DNA of 7,465 bases from Actinomycetota bacterium (GTDB taxonomy: Bacteria > Actinomycetota > UBA4738): positions 1 to 7,465 of the forward strand of contig JACDEY010000045.1 in assembly GCA_013816105.1 (NCBI GenBank). The letters run 5' to 3'. The notes under the pieces were generated by a model that saw nothing but the letters and a program-made list of their open reading frames with translations, was not told the DNA's origin and made no database searches. The stretch's first letter is position 1. Every line of letters begins with the position of its first letter. A program made the position numbers and the translations under genes. Below are positions 1 to 5,791 of this stretch, piece after piece.

Positions 1-2
1 CG

Positions 3-62
3 GGCGGCGGCATCGGCGCCCCCACCGTCCTGGTGGCCGAGATGACTGTGGCCGGCTCCTGA
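3..62 (+). CDS. C-terminal end of an unidentified protein (5' end outside window)
   Basis: Only the last 19 codons and a TGA stop (60-62) are present; the readable tail is GGGIGAPTVLVAEMTVAGS. I do not recognise the protein. The case for coding is that 18 of the 19 codons end in G or C, like the sure genes in this window, whereas the other two plus-strand frames give a stop at once or arginine-rich filler. The gene converges on the SAF/CpaB-like gene. If that gene is extended to its likely original stop at 70-72, only 7 bases separate the two ends, as expected for two tightly packed convergent genes. No function is proposed. Confidence 0.5.
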   Translation, partial: GGGIGAPTVLVAEMTVAGS

Positions 63-69
63 CCCAAAC

Positions 70-126
70 TCAGGCCTCACCTCCCTGCTCCGCGGCGGCG
101 ATCGTGACGGCGAGGTCAGCGAAGGC
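70..126 (-). other. Out-of-frame continuation of the SAF/CpaB-like gene
   Basis: Read on the minus strand one base out of the annotated frame, this stretch encodes AFADLAVTIAAAEQGGEA and then TGA (70-72). The pattern A-F-A-D-L-A-V-T-I directly after ELAFAR is what CpaB-like C termini usually look like. The annotated frame instead ends in RRLR. Removing one base in the run CGACGCC (minus strand, about 124-130) joins the two parts. It is either a sequencing or assembly error or a real, recent frameshift. Confidence 0.6.
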
Positions 127-784
127 GTCGCGCGAACGCGAGTTCCTCCTGCTGGTCGGGCGACACCAGCACGATGAGGGTGACTGCGCCTCCAGCGCCG
201 GAGGCCGCCGCGTCGAGTTGCAGCTCGGTCCCGCCGCCGAAGGAGGGCGGCGTCTCTCCCATGACCAGCAGGACCTCGACGTCCCTTACGACGGTCTCGG
301 TGTAGGGCTGGCCGGATCCGAAGGTGGCGAGCACGTCCACGTGGTCTCCGGCGGCAACCGCACCCGGCGGTAGGGAGGTGGGTACGGCGAAGGCCCGGAG
401 TCCCTGCGGGACGAGTGACGCAACCGGGCCCGCCCGTACGCGAGCCAGCCGGGTCTGGGTCACCACCTCGCCTGGGGCGAGGCCCGCAAGGGCGACCCGG
501 CCGGCAGCCTGCGAGATCCGATCGAAGGAGCCGGGCGGGCGGAACTCGACCGGGAGCGTCTGGACGCGGAGCTGGGACTCGCCCACGACTTCCCCCCGCT
601 CGATCCCTTCACCGGCGACCACCACGGGTGCCGCTCTTCCGAGCACCTCCTGCTCTGCGGCCTCGGCCAAACGCGACAGGTAGGACCGCACGAGCAACGC
701 CGTCAGCAGTGACAGGACCCCCGACGCGATGAGATACCGGCGCGATGATCTCGACCAGCGCCTTCCCACCCCTTCTCCTTCCAC
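116..784 (-). CDS. SAF-domain, CpaB/RcpC-like membrane-anchored protein, probably frameshifted at its C terminus
   Basis: The reading frame gives 222 residues. A basic N terminus is followed by one membrane segment (about residues 17-36, LIASGVLSLLTALLV). An SAF domain spans about 52-114 (APVVVAGEGIERGEVV, then GRVALAGLAPGEVV). A CpaB/RcpC-type domain follows from about 123 (AFAVPTSLPPGAVAAGDHVDVLATF, ending VTLIVLVSPDQQEELAFAR). CpaB proteins help assemble Flp/Tad pili, but no other pilus gene is visible here. In actinobacteria, stand-alone SAF proteins also sit near mscL and fmdB-type genes, so a pilus role is not shown. The start is GTG at 782-784 with no convincing ribosome binding site. 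The frame stops at 116-118 in LRR-L-R, but the +1 frame continues sensibly to a TGA at 70-72. A corrected protein would have about 237 residues. The family call is fairly sure; the function is open. Confidence 0.75.
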   Translation of the reverse strand: MEGEGVGRRWSRSSRRYLIASGVLSLLTALLVRSYLSRLAEAAEQEVLGRAAPVVVAGEGIERGEVVGESQLRVQTLPVEFRPPGSFDRISQAAGRVALAGLAPGEVVTQTRLARVRAGPVASLVPQGLRAFAVPTSLPPGAVAAGDHVDVLATFGSGQPYTETVVRDVEVLLVMGETPPSFGGGTELQLDAAASGAGGAVTLIVLVSPDQQEELAFARRLR

Positions 785-809
785 ATCCGCTAAGGCCCGA
801 GGGGTGGAC

Positions 810-858
810 CTCTTTCGATCGTTCTTTCGAAGAGCGATGCCGACCGTACGCCAGTACG
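810..858. repeat. Two inverted repeats in the mtnP-SAF gene spacer
   Basis: The 141-base gap between the mtnP stop and the SAF gene start (785-925) has no ORF I support. It contains a perfect inverted repeat CGTAC-GCCA-GTACG (845-858). It also holds an imperfect hairpin with arms CTCTTTCGA (810-818) and TCGAAGAG (827-834) around an 8-base loop. Both lie upstream of the SAF gene's GTG. They could be an operator, a leader hairpin or an mRNA processing site; nothing in the sequence decides this. No convincing -35/-10 pair was seen for the SAF gene. Confidence 0.35.
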
Positions 859-925
859 TCTGCCCTCGCCATGACGAAAGTCACACGGAGCGGAAACCGG
901 GACGGGGCGAACGTCTCGCTTCGGA

Positions 926-1729
926 CTACGCCTCGAAGCGGGCGGTCGCGAGCGCCGTGGCGCAGGGGCAGTCCCGCTCTTCGGGAAGCTCCGGCACGAC
1001 GGCCAGCAGGAGGTCGCGGAGCCGGCCAAGGTTGTCCTGGAAGACGCGGATGACCTCCTCCTGGCTCACCGCCTCGATCTTTCCGGCGACGCCGACGTCG
1101 TAGTCGGTGATGAGTGAGATGTTCGAGTAGCAGATCTCGAGCTCGCGGGCGAGGACGGCCTCGGGGCTCTGGGTCATGTTGATGACCTCCCACCCCTGGA
1201 TCGCGTACAGGTGCGACTCGGCCCGGGTCGAGAACCGGGGGCCCTCGACGACCACGACCGTCCCCTGCACGTGCAGAGGGATCCCGAGCTCATGGCCCTT
1301 CGCGATCAGCGCGTCCCGCATTGTTGGGCAGTACGGGTCCGCGAAGGAGACGTGCGTCGTCTCCGGGCCGTCGTAGAACGTCGAGGGCCGTCCCGAGGTT
1401 CGGTCGACGAGCTGGTCGCAGATGACGAACTCGCCGGGCTTCACGTGAGGCTGCAAGGAGCCGGCGGCGCACGGGCCGAAGAGGCGCCTGACTCCGACCT
1501 CCTTCATCGCCCAGACGTTGGCCCGGTAGTTCACCCGGTGGGACGGGAACTGATGCTTCTGGCCGTGTCGCGGGAGGAATGCCACCGGACGCTCGCCGAC
1601 TGACCCGATGGCGACGGGCGCGGAGGGATCTCCCCAGGGGGTGTCGACGCGCACCTCCCGGACGTCCTCCATGAGGGAGTAGAACCCGGACCCGCCGAAT
1701 ACGCCGACGAGGGCCGCGCCGTTCGTCAG
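926..1729 (-). CDS. mtnP: S-methyl-5'-thioadenosine phosphorylase (MTAP), apparent CTG start
   Basis: This enzyme splits methylthioadenosine with phosphate into adenine and methylthioribose-1-phosphate (methionine and purine salvage, cytosolic). With a CTG start at 1727-1729 the protein has 267 residues, normal for the family. Visible motifs are the phosphate-binding GVFGGSGFY (about 9-17), LPRHG (53-57), AAGSL (88-92), DQLVDRTSGRPSTFYDG, EGPRFST (162-168), NMTQSPE (184-190) and TDYD (208-211). The aspartates in TDYD favour 6-aminopurine substrates (MTAP) over the asparagine typical of 6-oxopurine nucleoside phosphorylases. The first ATG, at 1670-1672, would remove the GGSG phosphate loop, and no ATG, GTG or TTG lies in frame between it and the fmdB-type stop. 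CTG is therefore the best start, 14 bases after that stop, with GGGGTTGAGGA just upstream. The spacing suggests one operon with the zinc-ribbon gene. A sequencing error at the start codon is the alternative. Confidence 0.88.
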   Translation of the reverse strand: MTNGAALVGVFGGSGFYSLMEDVREVRVDTPWGDPSAPVAIGSVGERPVAFLPRHGQKHQFPSHRVNYRANVWAMKEVGVRRLFGPCAAGSLQPHVKPGEFVICDQLVDRTSGRPSTFYDGPETTHVSFADPYCPTMRDALIAKGHELGIPLHVQGTVVVVEGPRFSTRAESHLYAIQGWEVINMTQSPEAVLARELEICYSNISLITDYDVGVAGKIEAVSQEEVIRVFQDNLGRLRDLLLAVVPELPEERDCPCATALATARFEA

Positions 1730-1743
1730 GTCCTCAACCCCGG

Positions 1744-2124
1744 TCAGGCGGATCGTTCTTTCGCTGCGGGCGACGACGTGCTCTCGCCCTTCGAACCGGC
1801 ACCGGAGGAACCGCCACCGCCTGTGGACCCGCCCGAATCACCTTTGGTGGCCCCCTCCTTCGCAGCGCCGACCTTCGCCGGGGCGTCCTTCTTCTCGCTA
1901 CCGCGGTCCGCGCCCTTGCCCTCCGAGTCCTTCCCCTTCGAGGCGCTCGCGCGCGAATCGGTGACGTAGAAGCCGGAGCCCTTGAAGAGGATGCCGGCCG
2001 GGTGGAAGACTTTCCGGAGCGGTCCTCTGCAGACGCCGCACTCGGTGAGCGAGGCCTCGTTGAAACGCTGGTAGACCTCCACGTGGGTGCCGCACGACTG
2101 GCAGGCGTATTCGTAGGTCGGCAT
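1744..2124 (-). CDS. FmdB-family zinc-ribbon protein with disordered tail (resembles the Ruc chaperone)
   Basis: The protein has 126 residues. Residues 1-55 form an FmdB-type zinc ribbon: MPTYEYACQSCG with Cys8/Cys11, then Cys29-x-x-Cys32, followed by LRKVF and the conserved LFKGSGFYVTDSR. The rest (about 56-126) is rich in Lys, Gly, Ser, Ala and Glu, with a GGSTGGGGSSGAG run, and should be disordered. Mycobacterium tuberculosis Rv0991c (Ruc), a redox-controlled chaperone, has this same build (four zinc cysteines plus an unstructured C-terminal part) and also lies divergent to the galU locus. A Ruc-like role is therefore an inference from architecture and position. FmdB proteins elsewhere are called putative regulators, so that remains possible. 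The ATG at 2122-2124 has no ribosome binding site, but a TATAAT box ends 6 bases before it, pointing to a leaderless mRNA. mtnP follows 14 bases after the stop. Confidence 0.85.
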   Translation of the reverse strand: MPTYEYACQSCGTHVEVYQRFNEASLTECGVCRGPLRKVFHPAGILFKGSGFYVTDSRASASKGKDSEGKGADRGSEKKDAPAKVGAAKEGATKGDSGGSTGGGGSSGAGSKGESTSSPAAKERSA

Positions 2125-2130
2125 GCGCTG

Positions 2131-2136
2131 ATTATA
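2131..2136 (-). promoter_or_regulatory. Promoter -10 box for the fmdB-type gene, leaderless arrangement
   Basis: The minus strand reads TATAAT here, a perfect -10 consensus. Six bases (CAGCGC) separate it from the ATG, so the expected transcription start is the A of the start codon itself. This fits the absence of a Shine-Dalgarno sequence. The -35 region is poor (CCCAGA at a 17-base spacing). Leaderless mRNAs are common in actinobacteria. Confidence 0.6.
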
Positions 2137-2160
2137 GGAGTTGCCTCCGGGCGTCTGGGA

Positions 2161-2166
2161 TAGACT
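2161..2166 (+). promoter_or_regulatory. Probable -10 box for galU
   Basis: TAGACT fits the TANNNT form of actinobacterial -10 boxes and would start transcription near 2173. That gives a leader of about 18 bases carrying the ribosome binding site GAGGAGGAGGA (2178-2188). A TTGCCT lies 14 bases upstream, too close for a normal -35; GAGTTG sits at a 17-base spacing. The divergent fmdB-type promoter overlaps this region, so the two promoters share fewer than 70 bases. Confidence 0.45.
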
Positions 2167-2190
2167 CCTAGGCCCCCGAGGAGGAGGACC

Positions 2191-3066
2191 TTGAGAGTCA
2201 AGAAGGCGGTCATCCCCGCGGCCGGCCTCGGCACGCGCTTTCTCCCTGCAACCAAGTCACAACCGAAGGAGATGCTGCCTCTCGTCGACAAGCCGGCGAT
2301 CCAGTACGTCGTGGAAGACGCCGTCAATGCGGGGCTCCGAGACATCCTCATCATCACCGGGCGCGGCAAGCGAACGCTTGAGGACCACTTCGATCGCTCC
2401 TTCGAGCTGGAGGCGCGCCTCGAGCAGGGCGGCAAGTACGACGAACTGAAGCAGGTGCGGGCGATCTCCGAGATGGCGAGCATGCATTACATCCGCCAGA
2501 AGGAGCCCCTCGGTCTGGGCGCCGCGGTCGCCATGGCCGAGCCTCACACGGCGGGCGAGCCGTTCGCGGTGCTGCTCGGCGACGACATCATCATGACCGG
2601 CAACCTGATCCAGGAGATGATCGACGTATACGACCGCTACGGCAGAAGCGTGATCGCCGTGCAGGAGGTGCCCCGCTCGGAGATCCACCTCTACGGAGCC
2701 ATCCGGCCGGAGTTCGTCGAGGAGAACCTCGCCAGGGTTGCGGGGATCGTCGAGAAGCCGTCCGTGGAGGACGCCCCCTCCAACTACGCGGCGATCGGCC
2801 GCTACGTTCTGACCCCGGAGATCTTCGACGCGCTTCGAGAGACTCCACCCGACGATCGGGGGGAGGTCCAGCTCACCGACGCGCTCAACCTTCTCGCGAG
2901 CCAGCAGGCCGTGTACGCCTACATCTTCGAGGGTGTTCGGTACGACATCGGCAAGAAGATCGACTACCTGCGGGCCACCGTCGAGCTCGCCATCGACCGC
3001 GAGGACCTCGGGCCGGCGTTCCGGACGTTCCTGGCCGAGCTGGTCCAGCGGAAGAAGTTGCTCTAG
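2191..3066 (+). CDS. galU: UTP-glucose-1-phosphate uridylyltransferase
   Basis: This cytosolic enzyme makes UDP-glucose and diphosphate from UTP and glucose-1-phosphate, feeding cell-wall glycan, galactose and trehalose pathways. The protein has 291 residues, normal for bacterial GalU. Its nucleotidyltransferase motifs are complete: AAGLGTRFLPATKSQPKEMLP (residues 10-30), EPLGLGAAV, LLGDDI with metal-binding Asp131/Asp132, GIVEKP, AIGRYVLTPEIF, GEVQLTDAL and YDIGKKIDYLRA near the C terminus. Translation starts at TTG (2191), chosen because GAGGAGGAGGA lies just upstream at ideal spacing and MRVKKAVIPAAG matches the family start. It leads the plus-strand run; moeA begins 97 bases after its stop. 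A 283-residue open frame on the opposite strand is only its shadow. Confidence 0.96.
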   Translation: MRVKKAVIPAAGLGTRFLPATKSQPKEMLPLVDKPAIQYVVEDAVNAGLRDILIITGRGKRTLEDHFDRSFELEARLEQGGKYDELKQVRAISEMASMHYIRQKEPLGLGAAVAMAEPHTAGEPFAVLLGDDIIMTGNLIQEMIDVYDRYGRSVIAVQEVPRSEIHLYGAIRPEFVEENLARVAGIVEKPSVEDAPSNYAAIGRYVLTPEIFDALRETPPDDRGEVQLTDALNLLASQQAVYAYIFEGVRYDIGKKIDYLRATVELAIDREDLGPAFRTFLAELVQRKKLL

Positions 3067-3163
3067 GCGCCCCGTCCACGACGTGGAGACCTTCCCCGCC
3101 CCCCCCACCGGCCACGCCGGCGCCCCCGAGGGCCATGCGCATCACGGCGGGGACCCCTCCGAG

Positions 3164-4384
3164 ATGCGATCCGTCGAGGAGGTCCGGGGGCACATCCTGA
3201 GCTCGATCCGGCCGCTCGCCCCGATCGAGCTCTCCCTCCGGGAGGCCTTCGGTTGCGTGCTGGCACGCGACGTCACGGCGGAGCTCGACCTTCCTTCGTT
3301 CTCCTCCTCGGCCATGGACGGCTTCGCGGTGCGCGCCTCCGACGTTGCGCCGGCGAGCCTGGACGAGCCGGTCACGCTCCGCGTTGTCGGCGCCATCCGG
3401 GTCGGTCGGGTGCCGGAGGCCACGGTGGGCGGATCGGAGGCCGTCCAGATCGCCACCGGCGCACCGATCCCGGTGGGCGCGGACTGCGTGGTGCCTATCG
3501 AGCACTGCCTAGTCGAGGGTGACGTCGTGCACGTCCTCCGGTCCTTCGACTCCGGAGCGTGCGTCCGCCCGGCGGGGCAGGACGTGAGGGCCGGGCAGGT
3601 CCTGGTGCCGCGCGGGCGAAGGGTCTCCGCCCCCGAGCTCGGGATGCTGGCCAGCTCGGGTCACGCTTCGATCCTGGTCCACCCCCGAGTTCGCGTGGCG
3701 GTGCTCTCGACGGGCGACGAGCTCGTCGAGCCCGGCCGGCCGGCCCCCTTCGGGATGGTGCGAGACGCCAACTCCTACACGCTGTTCGGCGCGCTCAGGG
3801 ATGCGGGCGCGGCGCCCTACCTGGGCGGCGTCGTCAAGGACGACGTCGACGTCCTTCGCGACGAGGTGCTCGGGCTCACGTCGAGGGCGGACTGCTTCAT
3901 CTCCTCGGGGGGCGTCTCGGTCGGAGAGCGAGATGTCGTGAAGCTCGCCTTCCGCGAGCGGGAGGTCGACTTCTACAAGGTGGCGATGCAGCCGGGGATG
4001 CCGCAGGCCTTCGGGATGGTGGAGGGGACGCCTTATTTCGGCCTACCGGGCAACCCCGTCTCGGTGTTCGTCTCCTTCGAGGTCTTCATCCGTCCGGCCG
4101 TGTTGAAGATGATGGGGCGTCGAGACCTGTTCCGGCCCGAGATCCGGGCCGTCGTCGAGAGCGACATCTCGGGGCCTCCGGCCAAGATGCAGTTCGCGCG
4201 CGTCCGCGTCTGGCGTGAGCGGGGGGAGTGGCGCGCCGCGAGCACCGGACCATCCGGGTCCAACCTTCTCAGCACCGTCGTGAAGGCCAACGGCCTGGCG
4301 ATGGTGCCGCCGGGGACGGAGACGGCCCGGGCGGGTTCCCGCGTTCGGGTCATGCTGTTCCGCGCCCTGGACGAGGAGTCGTGA
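3164..4384 (+). CDS. moeA: MoeA/Glp gephyrin-like protein (molybdopterin molybdenumtransferase family)
   Basis: MoeA proteins insert molybdate into adenylated molybdopterin. In Corynebacterium the paralogue Glp, at the same locus, binds FtsZ and helps division. With ATG at 3164 the protein has 406 residues, the usual size, and starts MRSVEEV as actinobacterial members do. The MoeA N-terminal region includes LPSFSSSAMDGFAVR (Asp52). The molybdopterin-binding domain holds STGDEL (Glu186), SSGGVSVGERD (247-257, Asp257) and YFGLPGNPVSV. The C-terminal beta domain ends at DEES. The lysines of the usual KPGKP segment are replaced: here it is MQPGMPQAFG (Gln276, Met279). The frame stays open upstream to a GTG at 3083, but that start has no ribosome binding site. 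moaC overlaps the stop in GTGA. Whether this copy acts in cofactor synthesis, division or both cannot be read from sequence alone. Confidence 0.92.
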   Translation: MRSVEEVRGHILSSIRPLAPIELSLREAFGCVLARDVTAELDLPSFSSSAMDGFAVRASDVAPASLDEPVTLRVVGAIRVGRVPEATVGGSEAVQIATGAPIPVGADCVVPIEHCLVEGDVVHVLRSFDSGACVRPAGQDVRAGQVLVPRGRRVSAPELGMLASSGHASILVHPRVRVAVLSTGDELVEPGRPAPFGMVRDANSYTLFGALRDAGAAPYLGGVVKDDVDVLRDEVLGLTSRADCFISSGGVSVGERDVVKLAFREREVDFYKVAMQPGMPQAFGMVEGTPYFGLPGNPVSVFVSFEVFIRPAVLKMMGRRDLFRPEIRAVVESDISGPPAKMQFARVRVWRERGEWRAASTGPSGSNLLSTVVKANGLAMVPPGTETARAGSRVRVMLFRALDEES

Positions 4385-4857
4385 GCGAACCCGCCGCGAC
4401 TCCAGAGAAGGCGGCGGCCCGGCTCGTCGAGATCTCCGGCAAGGAGGTCACGGCCCGGGTGGCGACGGCTGAATGCTTCATTCGAATGACCACCGAGGCG
4501 TGCGAGGCGCTCCAGGCCGGAACGGCGAAGGGCGATCCTCTCGAGGCCGCGAAGGTCGCGGGGCTCTTCGCCGCGAAGCGGACCCCGGACCTGCTGCCCT
4601 TCTGCCATCCCATCGCGCTTACGGGAGCTCAGGTCGTCCTCGAGCCGGACGCTCCCTCGGGGACAATTCGGATCGAGGCATCCGTGAAGGCGAACGACCG
4701 AACGGGAGTCGAGATGGAGGCCCTCACCGCCGCCGCCATCGCCGCGCTCAGCCTGTACGACACCGCGAAGGCCTACGACCGGAGCGCCGAGATCGGCCCG
4801 CTTCGGCTCCTCAGCAAGTCCGGGGGAAAGAGCGGGGACTATCGACGTCAGCGCTGA
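4381..4857 (+). CDS. moaC: Cyclic pyranopterin monophosphate synthase
   Basis: MoaC works with the radical-SAM enzyme MoaA in the first step of molybdenum cofactor synthesis, turning the GTP-derived 3',8-cyclo intermediate into cyclic pyranopterin monophosphate. The protein has 158 residues, as usual. Conserved parts are VEISGKEVTARVA (16-28), AGTAKGDPLEAAKVAGLFAAKRTP (46-69), LPFCHPIALTG (His76), RTGVEMEAL (107-115), LYDTAKAYDRS (Asp127 and Lys130, the catalytic pair) and LLSKSGGKSGDYRR at the end. One residue is missing from the common GTAKKGD motif. GTG at 4381 is chosen because it gives the classic GTGA overlap with the moeA stop, with GAGGAG just before it; a longer upstream frame would only reread moeA. 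The coupling implies joint translation. moaA, moaB, moaD and moaE are not in the window. Confidence 0.95.
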   Translation: MSEPAATPEKAAARLVEISGKEVTARVATAECFIRMTTEACEALQAGTAKGDPLEAAKVAGLFAAKRTPDLLPFCHPIALTGAQVVLEPDAPSGTIRIEASVKANDRTGVEMEALTAAAIAALSLYDTAKAYDRSAEIGPLRLLSKSGGKSGDYRRQR

Positions 4858-5019
4858 GCTGCCGCGCGACGCGATGACTATTCCGTTACGCTGGGGTCCG
4901 GGATTGCTCCTTTCGAGATTTTTTGCGAAGTTCTTTGATCCCCCAGATGTTGGGTGCTAGGCTCCCGACCCAGCCCACATATTGTGGTCGAACCGGGGCC
5001 GACCGCAGGGGGAGGGCTG
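4858..5019 (+). promoter_or_regulatory. moaC-sepX spacer with promoter and short leader
   Basis: The best promoter is TTGATC (4935-4940), a 17-base spacer and TAGGCT (4958-4963), predicting a start near 4970 and a leader of about 50 bases. A second -10-like TACGCT (4887-4892, within GTTACGCT) has no matching -35. The moaC stop lies in the palindrome TCAGCGCTGA (4848-4857), and a run of six T follows at 4919-4924, but I see no clear intrinsic terminator. The membrane-protein gene can thus be transcribed independently of moaC. Confidence 0.5.
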
Positions 5020-5748
5020 GTGCTCAGTTGGCTTTGGATCGGGATCTTGTGCATCATTTGGGCTGCGTTCCTTCTTCCCTCTCGACGTGGTCCTTCCCCT
5101 TACTCAAGCGTCGAGGCGTTTGAGCGAAAGATGAGCATGCTGGCCGAAGCGAACAAGGCGGTTCCGGGCCGCTGGGTGTTGGTGCCTCGCAAGGGCGAGC
5201 GGCTGATGGGGGCCCGAGAGCGGAACCGGCAGCGCGTGCGCCGTCGCCGCAAGGTGATTTTCACTGTGCTGCTGGAGCTCACCGCGCTGACCCTCATCAT
5301 CGGGCTGTTCCCGCCCCTGCGGCCGATGCTGAACGCAACGGCCGTCCTCGGTGGAGTCCTCTTCCTCTATCTACTGCTCCTCCTCAAGCTCCGCCTGGAC
5401 GAGGTTCGACGGGCGAGGGCTCGCCGCGTCACCATGGCCCGGCGCCGGATCGCGATCGAGGGCCCCGACCCGGTGACCAACGGCTACTCGCTCGCCGAGT
5501 TCGCCACGAACGGGTACGGGTCAGGTGGCCATACCGGAAGCGGATACTCCTCGAACGGCCACGCGTCGAATGGCCATGGCTCGAACGGCAACGGGCGCGT
5601 CGCCCCGAGGAAGGCCGTGGAAGAGCTGCTCACGGAGGCCTACCTGACGGAGAGCGGCGTCCGCATCGTCGAGGACGACGTCCACGTCATCATCCGCCGG
5701 GCCTCGGAGATCGAGACCGAAGACTTCGAGGAAGCCGCCGCCCGCTGA
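5020..5748 (+). CDS. sepX: SepX/GlpR-type three-helix membrane protein (actinobacterial cell division)
   Basis: The protein has 242 residues from GTG 5020, chosen because GGGGGAGGG (5008-5016) lies directly upstream and the first membrane helix then starts at residue 3; a GTG at 4954 would put the -10 box inside the gene. The order is helix 1 (about 3-19, LSWLWIGILCIIWAAFLLP), a cytosolic part with SSVEAFERKMSMLAEA (29-44), a basic stretch (66-78), helices 2 (79-97) and 3 (104-122), a basic coiled stretch, an Asn-Gly-Tyr/His repeat region (154-192) and an acidic C terminus. This layout matches SepX of Streptomyces and GlpR of Corynebacterium, which act at the division site; GlpR binds the MoeA-like Glp. 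A MoeA-like gene 636 bases upstream supports the call. Sequence conservation in this family is low, so the assignment rests on topology, the N-terminal motif and locus. Confidence 0.72.
   Translation: MLSWLWIGILCIIWAAFLLPSRRGPSPYSSVEAFERKMSMLAEANKAVPGRWVLVPRKGERLMGARERNRQRVRRRRKVIFTVLLELTALTLIIGLFPPLRPMLNATAVLGGVLFLYLLLLLKLRLDEVRRARARRVTMARRRIAIEGPDPVTNGYSLAEFATNGYGSGGHTGSGYSSNGHASNGHGSNGNGRVAPRKAVEELLTEAYLTESGVRIVEDDVHVIIRRASEIETEDFEEAAAR
5478..5598 (+). repeat. Asn-Gly-Tyr/His repeat region inside the SepX-like gene
   Basis: Residues 154-192 contain NGY (154-156), NGY (164-166), SGY, NGH (179-181), NGH (184-186) and SNGNG (188-192), a degenerate (S/T)NG(Y/H) repeat about every five residues at its end. 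At DNA level the unit TCGAA(C/T)GGC recurs around 5551-5590. It should form a flexible linker between the basic region after helix 3 and the acidic C-terminal part. Confidence 0.7.
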
Positions 5749-5750
5749 GG

Positions 5751-5767
5751 CCGGCGGTCCTGGCCGG
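5751..5767 (+). other. Small hairpin between the SepX-like and translin genes
   Basis: CCGGC (5751-5755) and GCCGG (5763-5767) can pair around a 7-base loop, 3 bases after the SepX-like stop. No T-run follows, so it is more likely an RNA-stability or weak termination element than a standard terminator. Confidence 0.25.
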
Positions 5768-5791
5768 GCGTCGGCACGCTCCCTCGCTAAC

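Noticed and set aside
1734..2483. 249-residue minus-strand frame
   Set aside because: It spans the fmdB-type gene and part of galU in the wrong frame, and its composition is Ser/Arg low complexity.
2257..3108. 283-residue open frame on the minus strand
   Set aside because: It lies opposite galU in a GC-rich genome, has no family motifs, and galU is certain.
3559..4218. 219-residue plus-strand frame inside moeA
   Set aside because: It is an Arg/Gly/Ala-rich translation of moeA in another frame.
4228..4380. N-terminal extension of MoaC
   Set aside because: It only rereads the end of moeA; the GTGA overlap start gives the normal family length.
4954..5019. N-terminal extension of the SepX-like protein from GTG 4954
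   Set aside because: It has no ribosome binding site, would include the -10 box, and GTG 5020 has a strong site.
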